Counted from the stretch's first letter, positions 25,916-35,634 are shown. The stretch: DNA of 64,000 nucleotides from Bacteroidota bacterium (GCA_023459355.1 JAEWUM010000040.1:210733-274732), one strand, 5' to 3'. Notes: generated by a model not told the origin, from the sequence alone. Made by a program: numbers and translations.

Positions 25916-27844
25916 ATGAAGTTGAAGTTATACATAACAATTTTTTTTACTGTTATTGCTGGCTCGTTGTTGTCCCAGGGTACTACAGTCTTTGTGAAAA
26001 CTGGCGGTGTCGGGGATGGAATGTCTGCCGACAATCCGGTAAGTTCATTGACACTGGCATATAAGGTGCTGGGTAGTGAAGGCGGAACAATAGTTGTATG
26101 TGGAGATTTTGAACAAACTGCTACTTTCAGTGAACCTGCACATACAGGTGAAATTGTTATTACACAAGTGTGGAATGGTATTGATTATCGTGAGAATGGG
26201 GTGAATTTTTACAGGGTAAATGGTTCGGGAAAAAGATTTGCGCTTGGTGGTCCGACGAAATTTGAGAATATCAGTTTTTATGGTGATGATTCAAATAATG
26301 TATATATACTGTTCTGCGCGAATTATCACCCTATTACGATGGGAAAAGGAATTTCTGTCTTTGGTTTTAAAAATACTGTAATTGCTACATCGCTCAGTAT
26401 ACTGGGGGGACATCAGTATGGGCAGGGTATTCCCGGAACCAGCGATCTTGATTCGCATATAACCATCGAAAGCGGTTTATTTCACATCGTAGGGTTTAAT
26501 CGCCAGATAACAGAAACATATACAGGAACTGCACATATCAATATTGTTGGTGGAGAAATCCGTGCTATTTACGGGGGATCTGTAAGTGGCACCGGTGGAA
26601 ATATTAACCTGAATATATCCGGAGGTAAATTTGTTGGAGAGATATACGCAGGAACAACAGGTTCTAATAAAGCGTCCGGAATTTCGTATGTGACTATTTC
26701 CGGTGGTGATTTTACTGAATGTTATTCTATTGTAGGAAGTATTGACGGAGGATCAACCGTTGATATATCAACATTTGCTGGCCAGGAATTATTAAAACCA
26801 AAAATACAATCGTTCAACACGATCATTACTTCTGAAGGACAACAGAGTCAACTTCGTCCCAATGATGTGTTCAGTTACGGTAATTTCAATTCGGGGAATG
26901 GAATAGATTTGCCCTACCGGATTTGGTTTCCAAAAGACTATGACAGGTCAAAGCAATATCCGTTAGCCCTCTATATGCATGGAAACGGATCGGGAGGAGG
27001 TGATAATACAACACATTTAACCACTGCCGGTGCAGCTTATGTGTCCACTGTACTAAATAGTGATACCGCATGTATAATTCTGGCACCACAAAGTCCGAAT
27101 GCCTCCGGAAACATGTGGGTGGGGCCGTATCCCGGGAATGCCTCTTATGCTGTCGCGAGTACTCCAATAAGTAATACACTATCAGCAGCAAAAGAATTAC
27201 TTGACAGTATAGTGGAAAGAGAAGGAGTGGATAAAAACCGTATTTATGTGTTTGGATCATCAAACGGAGGCGGTGCAACCTGGGATTTGCTCACCCGTTA
27301 TCCTGATTTGTTTGCAGCAGGAATACCAATGGCAGGATGTGGAGAGTCATCCAATGCACTTGATATTGCCCCTTTTTTAAAGGCAATACCCATCTGGACA
27401 TTTCATGGAGATAACGATGGGACGCTGAATGTGAGTGGAACACGGGGTATTGTCAATGCAATAAAGGCAGTTGGAGGGACAAAAATTGTTTACACTGAAA
27501 TTCCGGGAGGGACACATAATATATGGACAATGGCGGCAGGGACAGCAGGTTTGTCAGAATGGATGTTTTCTCAAGAAAAAGATGAAAGTGGAATGAGTAA
27601 TCGGGAAGATGTAAACATCAATGAGCCTTTTACTGTGAAGATCATAAATGGTAATCTGTTACATATTGATGTTCCTGTCGATGCTGAAATGACTCTTTTT
27701 AATGCTTCAGGACAGCGATTAACGGTTCAGAGACTTCGTGCAGGCCTCAATAAGTTGAATGTGAACATTCCTGCGGGCTTTTACTTCTTGAGTATGAGTT
27801 TCAATAGTCAAGTATATTGCAAAAATATATTCAAATGTAATTAA
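25916..27844 (+). CDS. Beta-helix/esterase fusion with T9SS sorting domain
   Basis: A 642-residue exported protein with signal peptide at 1-20. Residues ~22-290 are rich in short Gly/Ile/Ser repeats (I-S-G-G-K-F, I-V-G-G-E-I, I-S-G-G-D-F) and look like a right-handed parallel beta-helix. Residues ~310-560 are an alpha/beta-hydrolase of the PHB depolymerase/feruloyl esterase type: nucleophile in F-G-S-S-N-G-G (Ser449), acid in H-G-D-N-D-G-T (Asp501 or Asp499) and base in G-G-T-H-N-I-W (His534), with oxyanion segment L-Y-M-H-G-N-G. Residues ~575-642 form a T9SS sorting domain. It probably removes acyl or feruloyl groups from a polysaccharide at the surface. The beta-helix may bind glycan. The next gene repeats only the beta-helix. 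Confidence 0.75.
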   Translation: MKLKLYITIFFTVIAGSLLSQGTTVFVKTGGVGDGMSADNPVSSLTLAYKVLGSEGGTIVVCGDFEQTATFSEPAHTGEIVITQVWNGIDYRENGVNFYRVNGSGKRFALGGPTKFENISFYGDDSNNVYILFCANYHPITMGKGISVFGFKNTVIATSLSILGGHQYGQGIPGTSDLDSHITIESGLFHIVGFNRQITETYTGTAHINIVGGEIRAIYGGSVSGTGGNINLNISGGKFVGEIYAGTTGSNKASGISYVTISGGDFTECYSIVGSIDGGSTVDISTFAGQELLKPKIQSFNTIITSEGQQSQLRPNDVFSYGNFNSGNGIDLPYRIWFPKDYDRSKQYPLALYMHGNGSGGGDNTTHLTTAGAAYVSTVLNSDTACIILAPQSPNASGNMWVGPYPGNASYAVASTPISNTLSAAKELLDSIVEREGVDKNRIYVFGSSNGGGATWDLLTRYPDLFAAGIPMAGCGESSNALDIAPFLKAIPIWTFHGDNDGTLNVSGTRGIVNAIKAVGGTKIVYTEIPGGTHNIWTMAAGTAGLSEWMFSQEKDESGMSNREDVNINEPFTVKIINGNLLHIDVPVDAEMTLFNASGQRLTVQRLRAGLNKLNVNIPAGFYFLSMSFNSQVYCKNIFKCN

Positions 27845-27918
27845 CAATTAACAGCATACAAGTATGCGACAGCTTTAGTGATATTCTGATATAATATTTA
27901 CAATTAAAATTTTACACC

Positions 27919-29091
27919 ATGAAAACAAAAATCTTTACAACGATTGTTTTTACCGTTTTATGCGGTATGTTATTCGCTCAGAACGTGGTTTTTCTGAAAA
28001 ACGGAGGAACCGGTGATGGAACTTCCGCTGAATCTCCCTTGGGAACGATTACAGCTGCTTATACTGCTCTTGGTGACGCTGGTGGCACGATTGTTATATG
28101 TGATGATTTTGAACTAACTGCAACGTTTACAGAACCTGCACATACGGGATTGGTCACGATTACTCAGGTATATAATGACATTGATTATCGGGGAGCAGGA
28201 GGAACAGAAAATACATTTTATATCACAAGCAATGGTAAAAGATATGTGTTGAGTGGTCCGACAAAATTCGAAAATATCAATATTCATGGATTTGGCACTT
28301 CTAAATCTTTTATTCTTTTTATAGCAAATTATCATCCGATAACCATGGGTGAGGGTATTTATTGCGATGGTTTTCTATACACCGAGCTAGGAACATCTAC
28401 TTCTATTCTGGGTGGTTATCAGAAGGATCAGGGAACTCCCGTCGCTACAAATCTTGATTCGTATATTACAATTCAAAGCGGTAAATTTCTTTTGGTAGGA
28501 TTCAACAGAAGTATCCCTGGTCCTTATACAGGTACTGCTCATATTGATATAACAGGTGGCGAGATTTCGTCAATATTTGGTGGATCTGCTGCAGGAACCG
28601 GCGGTGGTTTGGACTTGAATGTAACCGGCGGCGTATTCTCAGGTCCGGTCTATGCAAGTAATTATGGTGGAAATATGGGAGCGGGTTCGGTACATGTTAC
28701 TATCAGCGGTGGGAATTTCTCGAGTTGTCCGACAATTGTAGGGGGTACTAAAGGAGTTGGGGAAACAACAACAATCGACATATCAGATTATGAAGAAGAA
28801 TTTGATATCACGACCATAATATCGAACTTTGATCAGGTAATCTCGGGGCCATCAACGGATAACATAATGATTCCTGATAATGAGGTTAAATTTTACTTTG
28901 CTTCTAATACATTAAATATAAATGTACCTGAAAAAGCAGAGATGTCTGTATATACTGTGTCTGGGAAGAAGATTATGACTTCAACGTTGGAAAAAGGTAT
29001 AAATGCCATAAATATTGATTTAAAACATGAAATATATATCTTACGCTTACAGTTCGTTGAGGATGTAAAAACACTCAAATTAATTAATTGA
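27919..29091 (+). CDS. Secreted beta-helix protein with T9SS sorting domain (paralogue lacking esterase)
   Basis: A 390-residue protein whose first ~300 residues align through their length with the beta-helix part of the preceding gene: the same T-V-F/V-V-F-x-K-x-G-G start, G-T-I-V-I-C-D-D-F-E, the F-E-N-I segment, the P-I-T-M-G segment, and the repeated I-S-G-G-N-F/V-T-G-G-V-F turns. Signal peptide at 1-20. The tail (~325-390) is a T9SS sorting domain (S-V-Y-T-V-S-G-K-K, E-I-Y-I-L-R). The esterase domain is absent. No pectate-lyase catalytic pattern is visible, so binding is as likely as lyase activity. It arose by duplication or by domain loss. Confidence 0.7.
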   Translation: MKTKIFTTIVFTVLCGMLFAQNVVFLKNGGTGDGTSAESPLGTITAAYTALGDAGGTIVICDDFELTATFTEPAHTGLVTITQVYNDIDYRGAGGTENTFYITSNGKRYVLSGPTKFENINIHGFGTSKSFILFIANYHPITMGEGIYCDGFLYTELGTSTSILGGYQKDQGTPVATNLDSYITIQSGKFLLVGFNRSIPGPYTGTAHIDITGGEISSIFGGSAAGTGGGLDLNVTGGVFSGPVYASNYGGNMGAGSVHVTISGGNFSSCPTIVGGTKGVGETTTIDISDYEEEFDITTIISNFDQVISGPSTDNIMIPDNEVKFYFASNTLNINVPEKAEMSVYTVSGKKIMTSTLEKGINAINIDLKHEIYILRLQFVEDVKTLKLIN

Positions 29092-29132
29092 ATTACAAAT
29101 GTACATTATCAATAATACTTATTAAATTTGAC

Positions 29133-32100
29133 ATGATGAGAAAAGTTCTTTATTTTATGTTACTTGTTTTATGTGCTTCTGTTCCTTTTGGTGTGACGGC
29201 TACTGATGTTGTTAAAGCTTGGGAGGGAACCCTCGAACTCCCGACGTATGTATTGAAACAACCGGAGGCATCACCAATTTTTGACCGTGATTATTCCTAT
29301 CAACGGGCACGTAGGAGTGTTTATCCTTATGTAATGAACGACAATATGACCAGAAACCGGGAAAATGTGACATATAAAGCTCTTTACCTGGAGAATGAAT
29401 ATGTTGAATTGTGTGTGTTGCCGGAAATAGGAGGTCGTTTGTGGTATGCCATTGATAAGACAAATGGATATGACATTGTTTACCGTAATCATGTTATCAA
29501 ACCCGCAAATGTTGGTATGTTGGGTGCATGGGTCTCAGGTGGAGCAGAATGGAATGTTTTCCACCACCATCGAGGAACAACGCATACCCCCGTGGATTAT
29601 AAAATACAAGAAAATGAGGATGGTAGTAAAACGATATGGCTGGGAGAAACAGAGTTACGTCACCGTATGTCGTGGTCTATCGGAGTTACACTACATCCTG
29701 GAAAATCGTATATTGAAATTAACGGAAGTATGATAAACTCAACGGAAAATAATAATTCAATGTTGTATTGGTCAAATGTAGCAACACTCGTAGATGAAAA
29801 TTATCAAATCATATTTCCACCCAGTGTTGAGTTCGGGACGTTTCACTCTAAAGAATTCTTTTGTCGTTGGCCGATAACACATGAGGCATTTCGTGGAAAT
29901 GAAGATTATGCTAAAGGTATTGATGCTTCCTGGTGGAAAAATCACCCGACGTCCAATTCTATTTTTGTTCATGATTTACAGGATGATTTCGTTGCTGGTT
30001 ACGATTACGGACGTCACGCAGGGACTATGCTCGTTGGAAATCACAATATTGTAAAGGGTGGAAAATTCTGGTTATGGGGACCCAATTCGGAATGGGATAC
30101 GAAGATTCTTACTGACACCTCAGGTCATTATTGTGAATTGATGGTAGGAGCCTATTCCGATAATCAACCAGATTACAATTGGTCTCGTCCGTATGAAGTA
30201 AAAAAGTTCAAGCACTATTGGTATGGTCTAAGAAATATTGAAGGAGTTAAGGCTGGTCGCAAAGAAGCTGCCATCAATATGGATTATCTTGGAAAAGGAA
30301 AAATTCTTTTAGGAGTTAATGCAACTGAGAAACTTAGGGGGATGAAGGTGGTGTTGTATAACGGGGAAAAGTTACATTATTCGGAAACTATCAATGTAGC
30401 TCCGGATGAACCTTTCATAAAAACAATTTCTATTGATAAAAATGTTATAGAAACAAATCTTCGAATGACATTAATTGATGACAAGGGAAAAGAAATGCTG
30501 AGCTATTGTCCGGTTGAGAAAGATCTCACCAAGCCTTTACCTGAAATTGTCGATTATCCTCTTTTCCCGGAGGAAATTGAGAATATTGAAGAGTGTTACT
30601 TTGTAGGATTGCGTAATTTGCAGTTTAATAATCCATTTGTAAATCCTTCAGATTATTTTATGGAAGTGTTGCGCCGGGATCCGGGCGATACAAGGGCAAA
30701 TACCCAGATGGGGGTTTGGTACCGACTGAGAGGTGATAATGAAAAGGCTAAGCAATACCTGCGAACCGCGATTAAAAGACAAACCAAGGATTATACACGT
30801 CCAAAAGATTGCGAAGCAATGTATAATTTAGGACTTATCCTTAAAGCGGAAGGTCAGTTTGAACCTGCTATGGATACGCTGTATCGTGCTGTGTGGAACT
30901 ATGAGTATAATTCAGCGGCAAATTATCAGCTTGCCCAGCTATATGCTACTGCCGGCGATTATACAATGGCCATAGAGCGTTTGAATGAAGCAATTGACTT
31001 TAACGCGCGTAACATCAATGCACTGAATCTTAAAGCCTCGATACTTCGACAAAACGGAGAAAAGGAAGAAGCTCTCAAATGCATTAACAGGGTACTGGAA
31101 CTAAATCCTGTGAATGCGTATGCAACCTACGAGAAAGAGATTATTTCAGGAGATGATTATTTTGCAAAGTTGATGCGTGACATTCCTGAATCGTATATTG
31201 AACTCGCGATTGAATATATGCACAATGGATTTGTAGATGAAACTGTCCGGATTTTAAAGAATATTGACTCGCGCGTTGCTTATCCCACGGTGCGTATGTA
31301 TCTGGCCTATTTATCCGATAAGGCGGGTGATAAGGTTACAGCAAGAGCATATTATGATGCAGCGTTGAAGTTGCCGATAGAATACTGTAATATGTTCCGT
31401 CTCGAGACCATAGATGTGCTTGAAAAGGCCAAAGAATATTTTCCTCAGAATTACAAGATCTATTATTATCTTGGAAATCTTTTCTTCGATAAACAACCGG
31501 ATCTTGGAATGTCAAACTGGGAAAAGTGTGTGGATTTGAATCCTTCTTATGCACTTGCATGGCGAAACCTTGGCTGGGGTCACTGGTTGCACACACTTAA
31601 TCTGGAGGAGTCGGTAAGATGTTACAGGAAGGCCGTTGAATTGGCTCCGGATCAGGCTTTGTTCCTTGAGGAACTGGATCAGGTTTATGAACTGAAAGGC
31701 GAAGACGTGCAGGTACGTTATGATTTGTTAAGATCACATCACAAAACGAATCTAAAACGTTATTATCCTCTTGCTGCGGAAGTAATAACTGGTACATTTG
31801 TGGGCGAGTATGATTATGTTCTTGACTTGCTTGAGCATTGTTATTTTCCAACACGAGAAGGTGTTGCTAATTTTCACGATATTTATGTCGATGCTTTGAT
31901 GATGGCAGCACACGACAAGGTTACCAAAGGTAAATATGAAGAGGCATTAACATTGTATGAAAAATGTTTCGAATATCCTGACAATCATCAGGTCTTCCTT
32001 GTTGATACCCGTGTTCCCCGTGATGCTCAAACATATTATCTGATAGGAGAGCTGTGTGAGAAGGTGGGTAAAAAGAAAGATGCCTTGCTAAATTTCAAGA

Positions 32101-32435
32101 AGTCGGCAGCTGTAAAAGTTAAACAAACTAATTATCTTTACTGGCAGGGTCTGGCACTACAAAAATTAGGCAAAACTGAGGAGGCAAAAGCTATTTTCGA
32201 AAGTTTAGCTGAAACAGGCAAGAACGGTATTGTTGAACGCGTTATGAATTTCTACGGAGCTGAAGGTACAACCGGTGAAACAGTAGCAACAGTCAATACC
32301 AAAGCGTATTATACAATGGGTCTCGGTCAGCTTGGTCTGGGCAGGAAAGCTGATGCTAATAAGAGTTTTAAGAAATCTGTAGCATACAAAAGGGATAACC
32401 TATGGGCTAACTTTATGGAGATGCAGACCAGATAA
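29133..32435 (+). CDS. Exported DUF5107 protein with TPR repeats
   Basis: About 1100 residues from ATG 29133, which begins a signal peptide (M-M-R-K-V-L-Y-F-M-L, cleavage near G-V-T-A); the upstream in-frame TTG at 29088 would overlap the previous gene and lacks a signal. Residues ~25-330 form DUF5107: V-L-P-E-I-G-G-R-L-W, then H-H-H-R-G-T-T-H and W-S-N-V-A-T. DUF5107 has a galactose-mutarotase-like beta-sandwich fold. From ~470 to the end there are at least ten tetratricopeptide-like helices (for example A-N-T-Q-M-G-V-W-Y-R-L-R-G-D; A-L-N-L-K-A-S-I-L-R-Q-N-G-E). A sugar-active role is likely from context; catalytic activity has not been shown by anything visible here. Confidence 0.8.
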   Translation: MMRKVLYFMLLVLCASVPFGVTATDVVKAWEGTLELPTYVLKQPEASPIFDRDYSYQRARRSVYPYVMNDNMTRNRENVTYKALYLENEYVELCVLPEIGGRLWYAIDKTNGYDIVYRNHVIKPANVGMLGAWVSGGAEWNVFHHHRGTTHTPVDYKIQENEDGSKTIWLGETELRHRMSWSIGVTLHPGKSYIEINGSMINSTENNNSMLYWSNVATLVDENYQIIFPPSVEFGTFHSKEFFCRWPITHEAFRGNEDYAKGIDASWWKNHPTSNSIFVHDLQDDFVAGYDYGRHAGTMLVGNHNIVKGGKFWLWGPNSEWDTKILTDTSGHYCELMVGAYSDNQPDYNWSRPYEVKKFKHYWYGLRNIEGVKAGRKEAAINMDYLGKGKILLGVNATEKLRGMKVVLYNGEKLHYSETINVAPDEPFIKTISIDKNVIETNLRMTLIDDKGKEMLSYCPVEKDLTKPLPEIVDYPLFPEEIENIEECYFVGLRNLQFNNPFVNPSDYFMEVLRRDPGDTRANTQMGVWYRLRGDNEKAKQYLRTAIKRQTKDYTRPKDCEAMYNLGLILKAEGQFEPAMDTLYRAVWNYEYNSAANYQLAQLYATAGDYTMAIERLNEAIDFNARNINALNLKASILRQNGEKEEALKCINRVLELNPVNAYATYEKEIISGDDYFAKLMRDIPESYIELAIEYMHNGFVDETVRILKNIDSRVAYPTVRMYLAYLSDKAGDKVTARAYYDAALKLPIEYCNMFRLETIDVLEKAKEYFPQNYKIYYYLGNLFFDKQPDLGMSNWEKCVDLNPSYALAWRNLGWGHWLHTLNLEESVRCYRKAVELAPDQALFLEELDQVYELKGEDVQVRYDLLRSHHKTNLKRYYPLAAEVITGTFVGEYDYVLDLLEHCYFPTREGVANFHDIYVDALMMAAHDKVTKGKYEEALTLYEKCFEYPDNHQVFLVDTRVPRDAQTYYLIGELCEKVGKKKDALLNFKKSAAVKVKQTNYLYWQGLALQKLGKTEEAKAIFESLAETGKNGIVERVMNFYGAEGTTGETVATVNTKAYYTMGLGQLGLGRKADANKSFKKSVAYKRDNLWANFMEMQTR

Positions 32436-32520
32436 CTGACAGATAAAATGTTTATATAGGTAAGAAAGCATAAGAGAAATGCTCATCATGCTACATGATG
32501 AAAAGCGTAAAAGCAAAAAA

Positions 32521-33690
32521 ATGAAATCGACAGCTTATATTTTTGTAATTGTGTTTTGTTCATTCATGTTGATGGCATGTGATACAACAAAGGAATCCTT
32601 CATTGAGGTCATCCATTTCGGTATGACCTCAACGGGAGATTCAGTTTCGCTTTTCCGGTTGATAAATCCGGGAGGTTCTGTGTTGGAAGTTATTGACTAT
32701 GGAGCCCGGGTTGTAAGGATAATTGTTCCTGATAGAAACGGGGATTTGGAGGATGTAGTGCCCGGATATGAAGATATAAGTGATTTTGAATCCGGGAGTC
32801 AACGCTTTTTCGGAGCACTTATCGGGCGGTATGCCAACAGGATTGCAGGCGGAAAATTTAAAATTGATAACGTGGAATATCAGTTGACTTGTAATAATAC
32901 TCCTAACGGTCATCCTTGTCACTTGCATGGTGGTGAAATTGGTTTTGATCGTGTCATGTGGGATGCTAAACCCTTTCAACGAGCTGACACGGTGGGTGTT
33001 CAGTTTACGCGTCTAAGTCCTGATGGTGAAGAAGGATATCCGGGAAATCTGAATTGTGACGTGACTTATATATGGACACCAGATAACACATGGAGAATAG
33101 AATATCGTGCAACAACAGATAAACCAACTATTGTGAACATGTCTCAACATTGTTTTTTTAACCTCAAGGGCGACGCGGGTGGAACTATTCTTGATAATTA
33201 TCTGACTGTTTGTGCCGATTCTGTAACTGTTGGTAATGAGGGGTATACAGTTACAGGGGATATCGTTTCGGTTGAAAATACGCCTTATGATTACAGAACT
33301 CCACGACGTATCATTGATCAGATTGTTCAGCCTCGTGATTCGACAAAAGTTTTGGGTGGAAGCTCGGTTAACTGGATAATGGCAAATGTAAATTGGGTAC
33401 TTAGGGATCAATCGGGACAAATCGCTGAAGCTGCATTTCTTTATGAACCTCAGTCGGGAAGAACAATTGAAGTTAAAACCACGGAGCCAGGTTTACTTAT
33501 ATATACCGGACAAGGTTTTTCTGATAAAATAATTGGAAAAGGAGGCAAGCCTTTGTCAAAATATGGAGGACTGATTCTTGAAACGATTCATTACCCGGAT
33601 AGCCCGAATAATCCTCATTTCCCATCTTGTGTACTCAGACCGGGAGAGGAGTACCTTTCTGTTACAGAATACAGATTTGGTTTGAAATGA
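32521..33690 (+). CDS. galM: Aldose 1-epimerase (galactose mutarotase) lipoprotein
   Basis: About 389 residues. ATG 32521 is chosen because it opens a lipoprotein signal (M-K-S-T-A-Y ... L-M-A-C); an in-frame ATG at 32479 would place a charged stretch before it. GalM motifs are in order: R-Y-A-N-R-I-A-G-G-K-F, the first histidine segment N-G-H-P-C-H-L-H-G-G, the second in V-N-M-S-Q-H-C-F-F-N-L, and the catalytic glutamate in L-I-L-E-T-I-H-Y-P-D-S. It interconverts alpha and beta anomers of aldoses. As a lipoprotein it should work in the periplasm, readying sugars released by this locus for uptake or sensing. It is the last gene of the locus and is followed by a strong terminator. Confidence 0.9.
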   Translation: MKSTAYIFVIVFCSFMLMACDTTKESFIEVIHFGMTSTGDSVSLFRLINPGGSVLEVIDYGARVVRIIVPDRNGDLEDVVPGYEDISDFESGSQRFFGALIGRYANRIAGGKFKIDNVEYQLTCNNTPNGHPCHLHGGEIGFDRVMWDAKPFQRADTVGVQFTRLSPDGEEGYPGNLNCDVTYIWTPDNTWRIEYRATTDKPTIVNMSQHCFFNLKGDAGGTILDNYLTVCADSVTVGNEGYTVTGDIVSVENTPYDYRTPRRIIDQIVQPRDSTKVLGGSSVNWIMANVNWVLRDQSGQIAEAAFLYEPQSGRTIEVKTTEPGLLIYTGQGFSDKIIGKGGKPLSKYGGLILETIHYPDSPNNPHFPSCVLRPGEEYLSVTEYRFGLK

Positions 33691-33726
33691 TATTCATTTT
33701 CTTTTTTTGAAAAAGGTGTTAGTAAT

Positions 33727-33799
33727 AACAACAACCGTCAGAAAACGAGTGACCTTAATCGCGAAGCGATTTCGACACGGGTTTCTGACGGTTGTTGTT
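33727..33799. terminator. Bidirectional terminator with 18-bp perfect stem
   Basis: AACAACAACCGTCAGAAA (33727-33744) is exactly complementary to 33782-33799. The 37-base loop contains a second hairpin, AATCGC-GAA-GCGATT (33757-33771). TTTATTTT follows on the + strand. It lies between the convergent epimerase and acyl-CoA dehydrogenase genes and can serve both. Confidence 0.75.
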
Positions 33800-33884
33800 T
33801 ATTTTAAAATTCAGCGAAAGCAGCACCAGTTTGAGTATTACCTGGATTTGTACCTGACAAAACTATTTGTTTGTGTCTTTAGCT

Positions 33885-33932
33885 ATTCGCTATTAGTTAT
33901 TCGCTTTACGCTCTCCGCTTTACGCTTTACGC
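33885..33932. repeat. Dispersed simple repeat (TATTCGCTATTA / CTTTACGCT)
   Basis: Degenerate short repeats: AGCTATTCGCTATTAGTTATTCG is followed by three CGCTTTACG-like units. A reverse-complement relative lies at 50198-50230 after porX. Its end touches the stop of the acyl-CoA dehydrogenase gene. Confidence 0.6.
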
Positions 33933-35633
33933 TATCTTATACTTATCCACTTGCTCCACATCGAAATTTTTGATGAAAGTAGCATGTTTCCTGACTTCGA
34001 CTTCAGCATAACGTTGGTAAACCTCGGCTGATTTGCGGAACATGTCATCGCGACTGGCATCGATGATGAGCAGGTAGGTCATGATGATGTGACCGGCCAT
34101 TTCAACCAAACGACGCGCCTGGAAGTCGATGTATTCCGGATTTTTGCTTTCAGTAACACGGTTTGTCGAGTTTTCCAGCAAAGTTGTCATGGTAATCAGT
34201 TTTTTCCGCAAAGAATGAAACTCAGGATTAATTTGCTGAGCCTCGTAGTACCTGATTTGTTTGAGGTAGTTGCCGGTGGTGACGTGGCGGATGGCCGCGA
34301 CAGTCTGCAATTGGGAGGTTCCCTCGTAAATTGTCAGGATGCGGGCATCGCGATAGATGCGCTCGCAGGCATAATCTTTCATGAAACCGGAACCCCCATG
34401 CACCTGGATGCTGTCGTAAGCATTCTGGTTGGCAAATTCACTGGAGAACATTTTCAGAATCGGTGTAAAGGCATCGGCCAGTTTCTGATAATCTTTATAG
34501 TCAGCACGTTCTTCCGGTGTGAGCTTGCGCGTGGCTTCGATGGCTTCGTATGCTTTGTACACATCAACGAAACGGGTGGTTTCGTACAACAAGGCACGGG
34601 TAGCATCTAGTTTCGCTTTCATCAGTGAAATCATTTCGTACACTGCCGGGAATTCGATGATGGCCTTACCAAATTGTTTGCGCTCGCGGGCATACGCGAT
34701 GGCTTCGTCGTAGGCAGCCTGAGAAACACCAACCGATTGTGCCCCAACACCCAACCGAGCGCCGTTCATCAGCGACATTACGTATTTAATCAAACCCATA
34801 CGGCGGGTTCCTACTAATTTAGCCGGTGTGTTGGTAAATACCAGCTCGCAGGTTGGCGAACCTTTGATACCTAATTTATTTTCAATACGACGCACTTTAA
34901 TCGTGTGGTCAAAATTATTGTCCGCCACGAAATACGATAAACCACGTCCGTCAGTAGAACCTTCTTCCGAGCGGGCAAGTACCAGTTTGATTTGTGCATC
35001 ACCATTGGTGATAAAGCGTTTTACACCATTGAGATACCAGACACCATCGTGTTCGTTGTATGTGGCTTTGAGTTGTACGGCCTGTAGGTCGGAGCCTGCA
35101 TCCGGCTCAGTCAGGTCCATCGAACAGGTTTCGCCCAGACAAACACGGGGCAGGAATTCAGCCTTGATACTTTCATCGGCGAATTCAGCAATGGTTTCGG
35201 CGCAGTCCTGCAGGCCCCAGATATTGGCAAAACCCGCATCGGCACGCGACACCATCTCACCACCCATGATGTAAGGAATCATGGAGAAATTGAGACCGCC
35301 ATACTGACGTGGCAGCGACATGCCGTATAAGCCGGCCTGTGCCAGCGCATCGTGGTTTTCCTGGGTGCCACGGGCGTATTTCACCCGGTTGTTGATTACC
35401 TGTGGACCTTCGTGGTCAACACTTTCAGCATTCGGAGCAATGATTTCGGCACAAATTTCACCGATAATCTCCAATACTCTTTCGTAGTTGTCGATAGCAT
35501 CTTCAAAATCACGCGGTGCGTAATCATATTGATCCTTCTCAACAAAATTCTGCTCCTTCAGGGCAACGATCTTTTGCATCAACGGATGCGAAAGCTGGAA
35601 TTTTAATGCCGGGTTATTATTGTAGTAGTTCAT
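33927..35633 (-). CDS. Acyl-CoA dehydrogenase
   Basis: A 568-residue FAD enzyme. Dehydrogenase motifs are present in order: L-T-E-P-D-A-G-S-D-L (FAD/substrate-binding loop, middle domain), R-K-Q-F-G-K-A-I, Q-V-H-G-G-S-G-F and R-D-A-R-I-L-T-I-Y-E-G-T-S-Q-L-Q, where the Glu of Y-E-G-T (about residue 437) is the usual catalytic base. The C-terminal ~120-residue extension is usual for the longer Bacteroidetes form. It passes electrons to the EtfAB flavoprotein encoded just upstream, with only one base between the etfA stop and this start. The acyl-CoA chain length used cannot be told from sequence. Codon use is GC-richer than in the polysaccharide locus. Confidence 0.92.
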   Translation of the reverse strand: MNYYNNNPALKFQLSHPLMQKIVALKEQNFVEKDQYDYAPRDFEDAIDNYERVLEIIGEICAEIIAPNAESVDHEGPQVINNRVKYARGTQENHDALAQAGLYGMSLPRQYGGLNFSMIPYIMGGEMVSRADAGFANIWGLQDCAETIAEFADESIKAEFLPRVCLGETCSMDLTEPDAGSDLQAVQLKATYNEHDGVWYLNGVKRFITNGDAQIKLVLARSEEGSTDGRGLSYFVADNNFDHTIKVRRIENKLGIKGSPTCELVFTNTPAKLVGTRRMGLIKYVMSLMNGARLGVGAQSVGVSQAAYDEAIAYARERKQFGKAIIEFPAVYEMISLMKAKLDATRALLYETTRFVDVYKAYEAIEATRKLTPEERADYKDYQKLADAFTPILKMFSSEFANQNAYDSIQVHGGSGFMKDYACERIYRDARILTIYEGTSQLQTVAAIRHVTTGNYLKQIRYYEAQQINPEFHSLRKKLITMTTLLENSTNRVTESKNPEYIDFQARRLVEMAGHIIMTYLLIIDASRDDMFRKSAEVYQRYAEVEVRKHATFIKNFDVEQVDKYKIA

Positions 35634-35634
35634 C

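Noticed and set aside
27854..27867. GCATAC-AA-GTATGC as an operator or terminator between the beta-helix genes
   Set aside because: Too short to be distinguished from chance, no T tract and no promoter box beside it.
33707..33973. 88-codon open frame after the epimerase
   Set aside because: Runs through the perfect terminator hairpin and simple repeats, then into the end of the opposite-strand dehydrogenase.
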